A DNA stretch of 64,000 bases, taken from contig CACWPM010000009.1 of NCBI GenBank assembly GCA_902762795.1, positions 62,001 to 126,000 on the forward strand. The letters are read 5' to 3'. This document shows positions 8,821 to 16,577 of the stretch, in pieces. The number at the start of each line of letters is the position of its first letter. The first letter of the stretch is position 1. A program made the position numbers and the translations under genes. The notes under the pieces are model-generated. The model did no database searches. It was not told the origin of the DNA and was given only the letters and a program-made list of their open reading frames with translations. This DNA comes from Fibrobacter succinogenes. GTDB lineage: Bacteria; Fibrobacterota; Fibrobacteria; Fibrobacterales; Fibrobacteraceae.

Positions 8821-10260
8821 ATGCAGAACAAGGTTTTGTACATCGTCATCATTGTACTTGCATTCGTGTGCCTGATTCTTTCGATGAAACTCGGGCGTGA
8901 CGACCTGGCGAACAAGGGGAATGCGGCGTCATCGACGGCTCCTGCGGTTGCGAGCGAACAGGCTAAAATCAAGGACGGCTGGAATGTCATTTCTCTGTCG
9001 AATTATGAACGTGAAATGTTCCTTGCCGATGAATACAAGATTACGTTCAAGATTGTTCAAAAGCATAAGGAAAAGAGCCGGACGTTTAGTTTGTTTAACG
9101 AAAGCCGGGAAAAGTTGCTTTCGATGTTCAAGGAATTGAATATTGAAAAATCAAGTTACGACATGCATTCGATGAGCATTTCTACCGATGTTGACTATCT
9201 CAAAGGAAAAAGAATTTTGCTAGGCTACGTGGCCCAGCAGGTTATCGAAATCAAGTTGCCGAACAAGTCCCGTACCGACGAAGTCGAACGCAAATTGGCG
9301 ACTCTCGATTTTGTAGATGAACTTAAAACTGTTGGCGGATTGAAAAATGCAGATTCGCTAGAGGTCGAAACGATAAAGCGTGCCTGCAAGAAGGTTCGGA
9401 AAGAGGCCGATGTATATGCCCGGAGCGTCGGGGCTACGGCGGGGAGAATTCTAGCTGCTGAAGGCAATTCCAACGTTAAAGAGTATGCTGGCTATTCGGA
9501 TTCTGTTGGCATCCGCGCGGAACTGAATGTTTCTGTGCAGCTAAAGGGACGTGATGAACCCAAGCAATCTTATGTCCAGGTGAGCCAAGAAGAAACAAAA
9601 AAATTCTTGGCGGATTTGTTTACGATTTCTGCGGGGGCGGTGCTTGATGGCAATAATAGGGATGAAATCTACAACCAAGTGGGACGTGTGAAGGATTCTA
9701 TCGTTTCGCTTGCTAAAAATTTGGGCGTTGCCGAATCCGAAATAGAAGTCCATACCGCAAGGATTGGAATCAAGTCAAGATGGGATATGGAAAACAATGC
9801 GCACAAGAAGAGCCGTTTTAGGGCCCGCCAGTTTGTTACGGTCAATTTTACGTCCAAGCAGGATGCGGCTGCTTTTTTGGCAGAGGTTGGTGGTGCGGAC
9901 AATATTGTTGTTAGTGAAATCTCGTCTGTGTTAAAAAAACAAGATTCCCTTAAGGTTCTCGTTACGGAAATTGCCGGTCGTAAGGCCATGGCTCGTGCGA
10001 TGGCGATTGCCGAGGGGTTTGGTGGAAAACTGGGCGATGTTGTTTTTGTGGGGGACAACTCTTCTGAGGTTTACAATATTGTCAACGAGATTTCTTATGA
10101 ATCCAATGCCAGGGGTAGGACCATTCTTGGGAACAGACGAGGGCTTTCAAGCAATTTTGGTGGAGGCTTGGCTGGTCTTTTGGGAGGTGGCGCCGGTGAT
10201 ATGATTGCGGATTCCGTCGAGGTCAGTTCTCGCGTCAATGTAGTCGTTGAACTCAAGTAA
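8821..10260 (+). CDS. Periplasmic protein with two tandem SIMPL (DUF541) domains
   Basis: 479 residues. One N-terminal hydrophobic segment (VLYIVIIVLAFVCLILSM) acts as an uncleaved anchor or signal. Two SIMPL-like units follow, about 45-240 and 250-479. Both end in a matching strand: DSVGIRAELNVSVQLK in the first and DSVEVSSRVNVVVELK in the second. Each has the helical segment A.KKVRKEADVYARSVGATAGRIL or AGRKAMARAMAIAEGFGGKLGDV. Most family members have a single domain, so this is an internal duplication. SIMPL proteins are envelope proteins of poorly defined role. RBS AAGGAA precedes the ATG. A single-domain paralogue follows 101 bp downstream. Confidence 0.8.
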   Translation: MQNKVLYIVIIVLAFVCLILSMKLGRDDLANKGNAASSTAPAVASEQAKIKDGWNVISLSNYEREMFLADEYKITFKIVQKHKEKSRTFSLFNESREKLLSMFKELNIEKSSYDMHSMSISTDVDYLKGKRILLGYVAQQVIEIKLPNKSRTDEVERKLATLDFVDELKTVGGLKNADSLEVETIKRACKKVRKEADVYARSVGATAGRILAAEGNSNVKEYAGYSDSVGIRAELNVSVQLKGRDEPKQSYVQVSQEETKKFLADLFTISAGAVLDGNNRDEIYNQVGRVKDSIVSLAKNLGVAESEIEVHTARIGIKSRWDMENNAHKKSRFRARQFVTVNFTSKQDAAAFLAEVGGADNIVVSEISSVLKKQDSLKVLVTEIAGRKAMARAMAIAEGFGGKLGDVVFVGDNSSEVYNIVNEISYESNARGRTILGNRRGLSSNFGGGLAGLLGGGAGDMIADSVEVSSRVNVVVELK

Positions 10261-10361
10261 GCGGTCTTTTATCTTTAAATTTTTGTAATTTATTATGTAA
10301 TTTAAAAGACAAACATTAACTGGGGGCTTCAAATTTAGAGCTTCCCTTAAAAAAGGGTAAA

Positions 10362-11159
10362 ATGATGATGCAAAAATTGCTCAATATCATCTATCTCATC
10401 GTACTTGTTGTGTGCGTGTGCTTGATTATTCGTGTCTTCAATGCGCAACCGGCAAGCGTTCCTGCTGTTACAACCTCCAATGCCAACGGCACCACGGCAA
10501 TCGAGGTTCCGCGCATCGAAGTCTCGGCGTCCGAAACCAAGAAGTTCGCCGCCGACAAGTTCGAGATGGGCTTTAGCCTGGAAATCCGCGGCAAGGACAA
10601 GGAAGCGGTTTCCAAGCGCCTGGCAGAACGCCGTTCCGTGATTTTCGAAAACGTGAAACAGCTCGACATTCCGCAATCAGATGTGGAACAGAACAGCATC
10701 GACATTCGCAAGGAATGGACTTACCGCAACAACAAGCGCGAACTCGTCGGTTACGTCGCGACGCAGAATTTTGTCATTACGGTGAACCGAAAGATTGATG
10801 CCGCCGCTCTTGTGCAAGCGCTTTCTTCGGAGGCGGATGTTGAAATTCATCGCACATCGGCTCAGCTCAAGGATGTGGATGGTGTGCAGTCGAAGGTTAT
10901 CAAGGCCGTGGGCGAGAAGGCAAAGGCCAAGGCAAAGGATTACGCCGAAGGCGTGGGTGCAAAGCTTGGCCGCGTGTTGCAAATCAATGGCGAAGGTGGC
11001 GGGGTTTACTACAGGCCAATGCGCTTGCGCACGAATGGCCTCATGATGGCGAAAGCGGCAATGCTGGACGGCGCTGCTGAAGCCGCTCCCGACGAAAGTG
11101 CTATTGCGGATTCCGTCGAGGTGAGCGCTTCTGTGCGTGTTGTGTTTGAACTAAAGTAA
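10362..11159 (+). CDS. SIMPL (DUF541) domain protein
   Basis: 265 residues. An N-terminal hydrophobic anchor (LLNIIYLIVLVVCVCLII) precedes a single SIMPL domain: the first strands VEVSASETKKFAADKFEMGFSL, a central GYVATQNFVITV, the helix EKAKAKAKDYAEGVGAKLGRVL and the closing strand DSVEVSASVRVVFELK. The closing strand is nearly the same as in the tandem protein just upstream, so the two genes are paralogues. Three consecutive ATG codons (10362, 10365, 10368) are possible starts. The 3' end overlaps the convergent oxidoreductase gene by 9 bp. Confidence 0.82.
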   Translation: MMMQKLLNIIYLIVLVVCVCLIIRVFNAQPASVPAVTTSNANGTTAIEVPRIEVSASETKKFAADKFEMGFSLEIRGKDKEAVSKRLAERRSVIFENVKQLDIPQSDVEQNSIDIRKEWTYRNNKRELVGYVATQNFVITVNRKIDAAALVQALSSEADVEIHRTSAQLKDVDGVQSKVIKAVGEKAKAKAKDYAEGVGAKLGRVLQINGEGGGVYYRPMRLRTNGLMMAKAAMLDGAAEAAPDESAIADSVEVSASVRVVFELK

Positions 11160-11678
11160 TTCTAACAAACTATTTTCGTAATCTTGGGCAGCCTTTTCGA
11201 GGGCTGCCTTTGGCATATCGGGACCGCAGCCGTAAAAGCCGAGCGGTTTCATCCACTTCATGCCTGCGGCGTTTGCGGTCATCTCGAACGGGATGAGCAT
11301 TTCTTCGGCGGTGTAGCGGTTGAGCCCTTCATGGGTGTAGTGCTCTGCTGCGGCGCCCGCCGTAAATACGACGCGTACAGGCATCCCTTTCAAGAAATTA
11401 TCGGCGCTGTACACGATCGGACTCATAATTTGGTCTTGCCAGTCACGCAAACTAGCGGGGGAGTTATACCAATATATAGGGAACTGCCAAACAATCGCCT
11501 TGGACTCCTTCAACAATTTTTTTTCGGCTTCCAGGTCGAAATAGCCATGAACTCGATTTTTGTCAAGGTGGTGGAACACAAAATTGGGATTTTTTCTGTT
11601 GATATCCACTAAGTGTTTGTTGAACATTGAGTTAGAAATGTTTGGATGTGATAGAAGAATTGTTATTTGATTGTTCAT
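11151..11678 (-). CDS. Flavodoxin-fold NAD(P)H-dependent oxidoreductase (KefF/MdaB-like)
   Basis: 175 residues, normal for the Flavodoxin_2 family. These enzymes bind FMN or FAD and use NAD(P)H to reduce quinones or other two-electron acceptors in the cytoplasm. Visible hallmarks are the start ITILLSHPNISNSMFNK (flavin phosphate loop), the central WQFPIYWYNSPASLRDWQDQI and VVFTAGAAAEHYTHEG, and a C-terminal PLGFYGCGPD. The gene is isolated and convergent with the SIMPL gene. The natural substrate cannot be read from the sequence. Confidence 0.85.
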   Translation of the reverse strand: MNNQITILLSHPNISNSMFNKHLVDINRKNPNFVFHHLDKNRVHGYFDLEAEKKLLKESKAIVWQFPIYWYNSPASLRDWQDQIMSPIVYSADNFLKGMPVRVVFTAGAAAEHYTHEGLNRYTAEEMLIPFEMTANAAGMKWMKPLGFYGCGPDMPKAALEKAAQDYENSLLELL

Positions 11679-11817
11679 TATTTTTTCTTGTTGATAAGTT
11701 GAGAGAATATTATAAAAAAATTACATCTTACGTGCAAAAAATCTTCCAAAATGGTCTAGTATTTATTATACTTGTAGTGAGGCTGACCTACATCTTGTGG
11801 GGGTGGTCCGATTTCAA

Positions 11818-11860
11818 ACACAAGATATAGTAAAAACAGAGGATTTTGACTATATTTGCG
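11818..11860 (+). promoter_or_regulatory. Possible NrdR boxes upstream of nrdD
   Basis: ACACAAGATATAGTAA (11818-11833) matches 13 of 16 positions of the NrdR box consensus as I know it. A weaker partner, ACTATATTTG, begins at 11849. The pair is about 29 bp apart centre to centre, near but not equal to the usual 31. NrdR represses ribonucleotide reductase genes, and nrdD starts at 11888. The second box is weak, so the call is tentative. Confidence 0.35.
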
Positions 11861-11887
11861 GAAACTGAAATTGAAGGTTATTTTTAG

Positions 11888-14218
11888 ATGATTTTTACTG
11901 TCAAGAAGCGCGACGGCCGCGAGATGCCGTTCAACATAGAAAAGATTGCTGACGCCGTCATTAAGGCTTTCAGGGCCTCCGGCGAACTCGACGAGCAAAT
12001 TAAGGCTGCACAGGCGCAGATGAATTTGCTTGGAAACGATGACCTTCTTACAAATGTTGCACTCAAGGTTGCTGCCGATGCTGTCGGGCATCTTGAATCC
12101 GAAAACAAGACCAAGCCGGACATTGAAGAAATTCAGGATGCGGTCGAAAGGGCCTTGACCGAAGGTGGTTATGCCGATACCGCCAAGAGCTATATCTTGT
12201 ACCGTGCCGAGCGCACCCGCGTGCGTGAAGTCAACACTCGTCTCATGCAGACGCTTCACGACATCACGTTCAGCTCTGCGAAGGAATCCGATCTCAAGCG
12301 CGAAAACGCAAACATCGATGGCGATACCGCCATGGGCACCATGCTCAAGTATGGTAGCGAATCCGCTAAGCACTTCTACACGATGATGATGCTCAAGCCG
12401 GAACATAGCCGTGCCCACATGGATGGCGATATTCACATTCATGACCTTGATTTCTATTCCCTCACCATGACTTGCTGCCAGATTGACCTTATTAAGTTGT
12501 TCAAGAACGGCTTCAATACGGGGCACGGTCACTTGCGCGAACCGAAGGATATCCGCAGCTATGCTGCTCTTGCGGCGATTGCTATCCAGAGTAACCAAAA
12601 CGACCAGCATGGTGGACAGTCCGTGCCGAACTTCGATTACGCGATGGCAAATGGCGTGCGCATCACGTACCGCAAGGCTTACCTTTCGAACATGGTGAAG
12701 GCGCTCATCCTTTATACGGGCAAGGAAGAAGAAGAAATCCAGCCGATCGTGAAGAAACTCCATAGCGAAATGGCCGAGATGGGCATGGTCGCGACGCTTG
12801 TGCCGAACGAAAAGTTCCAGGAAACTGAAATCCGCGAACTCTCCAAGTCTTTTGACGCCGATATCGTGAAAAAGTCCCAAAAGTTTGCCGAAAAGATGGG
12901 CTACGAGGAAACGGACAAGACGACTTTCCAGGCGATGGAAGCTTTTGTCCACAATTTGAACTCCATGCATAGCCGCGCCGGGGCCCAGACTCCGTTCAGT
13001 AGCATCAACTACGGCATGTGTACCGAACCCGAAGCACGCATGGTCATGAAGAACTTGCTTCTCACGACCGAAGAAGGTCTTGGCGGTGGCGAAACGGCAA
13101 TCTTCCCGATCCAGATTTTCCGCGTCAAGGATGGCATCAACCTGAACCCGGGTGAACCGAATTACGACTTGTTCAAGCTCGCCTGCCGCGTGAGTGCCAA
13201 GCGCCTGTTCCCGAACTTCAGTTTCCAGGACGCTCCGTACAACCTGCAGTACTACAAGCCGGGCCATCCGGAAACCGAAATTTCGTACATGGGCTGCCGT
13301 ACCCGCGTGATTGGCAACCATTACGATCCGAGTCGTGAAATCTCTTACGGCCGTGGCAACTTGAGCTTTACTTCGATCAACTTGCCGCGTATCGCCATCA
13401 AGATGAAGTCCGTGGACTTGTTCTTCAAGGAACTCGACCGAATGCTTCAGCTTGTGAGCGACCAGCTCATGGAACGCTTTGCCGTGCAGAGCCGCCGCAA
13501 GGTCAAGAACTTCCCGTTCCTCATGGGACAGGGCGTGTGGATTGATTCCGACAAGCTCGGCTGGGAAGACACCGTGGGCGAAGTCATCAAGCACGGTACG
13601 CTTTCGATTGGCTTTATCGGCCTTGCAGAAACCTTGGTGATGCTTACGGGCAAGCACCACGGCGAATCCGAAGCTTCTCAGGAACTGGGTCTCAAGATTA
13701 TCGGCCACATGCGCGAATTCTGCGACAAGGAATCCGAACGCTTGGGCCTCAACTTCAGCTTGCTTGCGACGCCGGCCGAAGGCCTCTCGGGCCGCTTCGT
13801 GCGCATGGATAAGAAAAAGTTCGGCATTATCCCGGGAGTTACCGACCGCGATTACTACACGAACTCTTTCCATGTGCCGGTGTACTACAAGATTTCTGCT
13901 TTCAAGAAGCTCTCGCTCGAAGCGCCGTACCATGCGCTCACCAACGCAGGCCACATCAGCTATGTGGAACTCGACGGCGATCCGACACAGAACTTGGATG
14001 CCTTCGAAAAGATCGTGCAGCACATGGCGAAGGTCGGTATCGGTTATGGATCGATTAACCATCCGGTGGACCGCGATCCGGTCTGCGGGTTTGTTGGCGT
14101 GATTGGCGATGTTTGTCCGCGTTGTGGACGTAGCGAAGGCCATGCCATTTCGCCTGAAAAGCTCGAAGAACTTAGAAAGAAATTCCCAGGAATGCCTGCA
14201 TTCAGGGGGATTAGGTAA
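11888..14218 (+). CDS. nrdD: Anaerobic (class III) ribonucleoside-triphosphate reductase, main subunit without its glycyl-radical tail
   Basis: 776 residues. NrdD reduces ribonucleoside triphosphates to deoxyribonucleotides for DNA synthesis under anaerobic conditions, using a glycyl radical installed by NrdG. An N-terminal ATP-cone (about 1-100, FTVKKRDGREMPFNIEKI) precedes the catalytic barrel with TCCQIDLIKLF (about residue 195), NQNDQHGGQSVPNFDYA and the conserved GAQTPFSSINYG. The C-terminus has a zinc-ribbon-like PVCGFVG...CPRCGR (about 731-746). The frame then ends with FRGIR and TAA. The expected RxTGYL radical loop is absent here and is encoded by the separate small gene at 14377. 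A hairpin repeat lies between them. Confidence 0.93.
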   Translation: MIFTVKKRDGREMPFNIEKIADAVIKAFRASGELDEQIKAAQAQMNLLGNDDLLTNVALKVAADAVGHLESENKTKPDIEEIQDAVERALTEGGYADTAKSYILYRAERTRVREVNTRLMQTLHDITFSSAKESDLKRENANIDGDTAMGTMLKYGSESAKHFYTMMMLKPEHSRAHMDGDIHIHDLDFYSLTMTCCQIDLIKLFKNGFNTGHGHLREPKDIRSYAALAAIAIQSNQNDQHGGQSVPNFDYAMANGVRITYRKAYLSNMVKALILYTGKEEEEIQPIVKKLHSEMAEMGMVATLVPNEKFQETEIRELSKSFDADIVKKSQKFAEKMGYEETDKTTFQAMEAFVHNLNSMHSRAGAQTPFSSINYGMCTEPEARMVMKNLLLTTEEGLGGGETAIFPIQIFRVKDGINLNPGEPNYDLFKLACRVSAKRLFPNFSFQDAPYNLQYYKPGHPETEISYMGCRTRVIGNHYDPSREISYGRGNLSFTSINLPRIAIKMKSVDLFFKELDRMLQLVSDQLMERFAVQSRRKVKNFPFLMGQGVWIDSDKLGWEDTVGEVIKHGTLSIGFIGLAETLVMLTGKHHGESEASQELGLKIIGHMREFCDKESERLGLNFSLLATPAEGLSGRFVRMDKKKFGIIPGVTDRDYYTNSFHVPVYYKISAFKKLSLEAPYHALTNAGHISYVELDGDPTQNLDAFEKIVQHMAKVGIGYGSINHPVDRDPVCGFVGVIGDVCPRCGRSEGHAISPEKLEELRKKFPGMPAFRGIR

Positions 14219-14221
14219 ATG

Positions 14222-14342
14222 AGCTAGTGGGGTCGTGAGGTCGGCTCTTCGAGCCTTTGGGGTATGAGGAATATGCTCAAAGGGACCGTAAGGGACCGAG
14301 CCCATACCTCAGAGCAACGAAGTTGCGACCCCATAGCTAGCG
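14222..14342. repeat. Palindromic intergenic repeat between nrdD and its radical-domain gene
   Basis: GCTAG at 14223-14227 pairs with CTAGC at 14337-14341, and TGGGGTCG at 14228-14235 pairs with CGACCCCA at 14326-14333, leaving a 3-nt bulge. The interior contains CTCTTCGAG and TATGAGG/CATACCTC blocks seen also at 6950-7060 and 23890-24034. The element starts directly after the nrdD stop. Confidence 0.8.
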
Positions 14343-14376
14343 TAAACAAATAAAGTTTTTATTAAGGAGAAACAAA

Positions 14377-14523
14377 ATGTCGGAAAAAGAAATGTCTATG
14401 TATGGTGAAGGTGTCGGATTTGAACGTATCCGTCGCATTACGGGTTACCTTGTCGGTACAATCGACCGTTTCAACAACGCAAAGCGTGCTGAAGTTAGCG
14501 ACCGCGTAAAGCACGGTGTGTAA
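14377..14523 (+). CDS. Stand-alone glycyl-radical peptide of anaerobic ribonucleotide reductase
   Basis: 48 codons, preceded by a strong AAGGAG ribosome binding site 7 nt before the ATG. The product carries RIRRITGYLVGTIDRFN and then AKRAEVSDRVKH. That is the C-terminal radical loop and tail normally fused to NrdD, with the radical glycine in TGYL at residue 23. Residues 1-15 (rich in Met, Glu and Gly) would replace the linker after the zinc site. The nrdD frame upstream ends before this element, so together the two products make one complete NrdD. By analogy with GrcA/YfiD, which supplies a radical domain to damaged pyruvate formate-lyase, I infer that this peptide docks on the 776-residue subunit and carries the radical. 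I know of no described family that does this for NrdD. Confidence 0.85.
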   Translation: MSEKEMSMYGEGVGFERIRRITGYLVGTIDRFNNAKRAEVSDRVKHGV

Positions 14524-14532
14524 TAAAAGAGG

Positions 14533-14642
14533 TTGTAGGTAATAGGAGTTAGGTATTAGGAAAAATCGCGGCATAGCCGCCCTGTAATGGACGCGAGAAA
14601 CGCGTGATAGTGATCCTAAGACCTACAACCTAAAACCTAACA
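14533..14642. repeat. Opposed heptad arms (NNNTAGG / CCTANNN) between the radical peptide and nrdG
   Basis: Four 7-bp units ending TAGG fill 14533-14560 and four units starting CCTA fill 14615-14642. AGGTTGTAGGT (14530-14540) is the exact reverse complement of 14621-14631. The interior holds two short palindromes (GGCATAGCC and CGCGAGAAACGCG). Confidence 0.85.
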
Positions 14643-14673
14643 ACCTTAAAGCGAGCTTGCGAGCTTCCTCACC

Positions 14674-15163
14674 ATGTCCGAATATCCTCCTTTAAGAATT
14701 GCTGGAATCGAGCCGGAATCGTTTGTCGCAGACTCATGATTTTGAGGGCGGACATTTTATCGAGCGCGAAGCCATCATCACGATGATCAAGGAAAATCCT
14801 CTATTGGACGGTGTGACGTTCAGTGGGGGCGATCCGATGGACCAAGCGGCGGCGCTCATTCCGCTTGCGCGCGAAATCAAGGAACGCGGACTCAATCTTG
14901 TAATTTTTACGGGCTATACGTACGAGCGCCTGATGGAACTCACGCACGAAAAGCCGGAGCTCTTCGAGTTGCTTTCGTTCGCGGACATCCTCATCGATGG
15001 TCCATTCATCTTGGCGAAGAAGTCGCTTGAGCTCAAGTTCCGCGGATCCTCGAACCAGCGCATTATCGATGTGCAGAAAAGCCTTGTCGAGGGGCACGTG
15101 GTAATCCACCAGATACAATTGGATGAGATGGCGGAACACCCCGATAGGGAATACAATACTTAG
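14674..15163 (+). pseudogene. nrdG: Anaerobic ribonucleotide reductase activase, with internal deletion and frameshift
   Basis: From the ATG at 14674 the frame reads MSEYPPLRIAGIEPESFV, a normal NrdG start, then meets TGA after three more codons. The rest of NrdG resumes one frame over as QTHDFEGGHFIEREAI, then FSGGDPM and GLNLVIFTGYTYE, and ends NQRIIDVQKSL. Between the two parts (junction about 14727-14729) the family normally has about 24 residues including DGPG and the CxxxCxxC motif that binds the [4Fe-4S] cluster and S-adenosylmethionine. About 71 nt seem to be missing, which explains the frame change. A protein from an internal start (such as 14699) would lack the radical SAM cluster. 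This is either a true null allele or an error in the sequence. Confidence 0.82.
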
Positions 15164-15210
15164 AACGAATAGACTTGCCGGCCATTGTGTCGGCACATTT
15201 TTATTTTGTT

Positions 15211-15588
15211 ATGGATGATTTAATACTCTTTCTTCTTTGTCTTTTCCTTGTCAAAAGTGCTGTGAAAAGAAAATCTATGGGGGGCGATTTTATTGAAATC
15301 CGGTGGGACAAACAACCTAAATTGTTTATTTCCATTGTTTTTGCGCTTTGCTTGATCGCTTTGGATTCTCTTTGCCATATTCTTGTTTTTTTGCCATTTG
15401 ATTTATTAAGAGAACAATTGGACTTGGTGGATTCCATTTCTTATTTTATAGCGTCCGTTGTAGCTCTGGTTGTGTGCGTGTCAGAAAATAACCATTTTAC
15501 TTGGAAAGAACATCCTTTAGTTAAAAGTGCTTCTTTGGTGATTCTTCTTTATATCTCAGTATTCTTTTTGAAAAGAATATTTTTCTAA
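15211..15588 (+). CDS. Small hypothetical membrane protein
   Basis: 125 residues from the ATG at 15211; an upstream in-frame ATG at 15175 is less likely because it adds a polar leader in front of the first helix. Four hydrophobic segments are visible (LILFLLCLFLVKSAV, LFISIVFALCLIALDSLCHILVF, ISYFIASVVALVVCV, ASLVILLYISVFFL). No motif is recognised. It lies just after the nrdG remnant on the same strand. Confidence 0.6.
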   Translation: MDDLILFLLCLFLVKSAVKRKSMGGDFIEIRWDKQPKLFISIVFALCLIALDSLCHILVFLPFDLLREQLDLVDSISYFIASVVALVVCVSENNHFTWKEHPLVKSASLVILLYISVFFLKRIFF

Positions 15589-15749
15589 TTATTCATTTAT
15601 TAAGGGAAATGTTCAATTTCCTTTTATCGTCCAAAAATTGCCTCTAATCCATAGTTTTGCCCGCTTCAAGAAAAATCTCCCATTCTGGTGTTTGATTAAA
15701 GAAATCTTATTGTTAAATTAAACGTGGATTTAGCAGAGATTTATAACAA

Positions 15750-16577
15750 ATGCCTCAATTTTTTTTACTATTTCTTTTTTCAGCGATAACGGCATTTGCC
15801 GTCGAGTCTCGCGATACTGTTTATATCGATATCGTTACTCGCGATACGGTGTATATCCCGGTCAAGCCGAAAACGGATACTGTTTACTTTTATGGTGAAA
15901 CGCCTGGTGCTGCAAATTCTAGCACGCTTGATGCGAATACGACGCCTGCGCAGACTTGTTGCCGCCCGTCAGAAGATAACCCGTTTGGCCTGGATACGAC
16001 AAAGTTTTTACGCAACGACACGAACTATACTCATCATTTGTTGTATATCGGCGTGGATGTTTTTTCGGTCTTGAATATTTTGCTTGGCAATGTGACTGTT
16101 GTTGCTGATGCCGAGCTTTCGTTTAGTCGTAAAAATTCTTTAATCATGAACTTCCAATATGCGAAAAAAGTGCCTTCGGATGACTATAGCGAAAACTTTA
16201 GAAAGGAAGACTATAGCGGGAATATGACACAGTATATTTTTGGTTTGGGGTATCGCCATTATTTCCGTCCGGCAAAGACTTCGTCAATGATTGAATTAGG
16301 CTTGAATGCGCAATTCCGCAATTTAGATTATACCTATCATCCGTATTGGAAAAATGACATGGTTCCTAATCATGTACAACAAAATAAAAGAGGTATCCAG
16401 CCGTACATACATCACGGATTTCTAAGGCGGAGTGATTACGTAATTTGCGGTTTTGAATATGGATTTGCGTATAACTTCTTGTCGAAAAATGGTGATATTC
16501 TAAAGGACCATGTTATGTACCTTGCGGATGGAATTCAGATCGATTTTAAATTCAGTATAAGTATTGGTATGCTATGA
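15750..16577 (+). CDS. Secreted envelope protein with DTVYI repeats, paralogue 1 of 3
   Basis: 275 residues. A signal peptide (ending TAFAVES) leads into three DTVY motifs (RDTVYIDI, RDTVYIPV, TDTVYFYG), a short Ser/Thr/Ala linker with CCRPSEDN, and about 190 residues of alternating aromatic strands (VFSVLNILLGNVTVVADAELSF, YIFGLGYRHYF) that look like an outer-membrane beta-barrel. The stop overlaps the next gene (ATGA at 16574). Function is unknown; the three consecutive genes share this plan and probably form one operon. Confidence 0.7.
   Translation: MPQFFLLFLFSAITAFAVESRDTVYIDIVTRDTVYIPVKPKTDTVYFYGETPGAANSSTLDANTTPAQTCCRPSEDNPFGLDTTKFLRNDTNYTHHLLYIGVDVFSVLNILLGNVTVVADAELSFSRKNSLIMNFQYAKKVPSDDYSENFRKEDYSGNMTQYIFGLGYRHYFRPAKTSSMIELGLNAQFRNLDYTYHPYWKNDMVPNHVQQNKRGIQPYIHHGFLRRSDYVICGFEYGFAYNFLSKNGDILKDHVMYLADGIQIDFKFSISIGML

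Noticed and set aside
11756-14305. 849-residue open frame on the minus strand
   Set aside because: It lies antisense to nrdD, which matches a known family along its length. The codon bias of nrdD leaves the opposite frame free of stops; no family features or start site are seen.
14377-14523. GrcA/YfiD-type spare radical domain for pyruvate formate-lyase
   Set aside because: The motif is RITGYL with the NrdD tail (DRFN, DRVKH), not the RVSGY-type loop of pyruvate formate-lyase, and it sits behind an nrdD that lacks this part.
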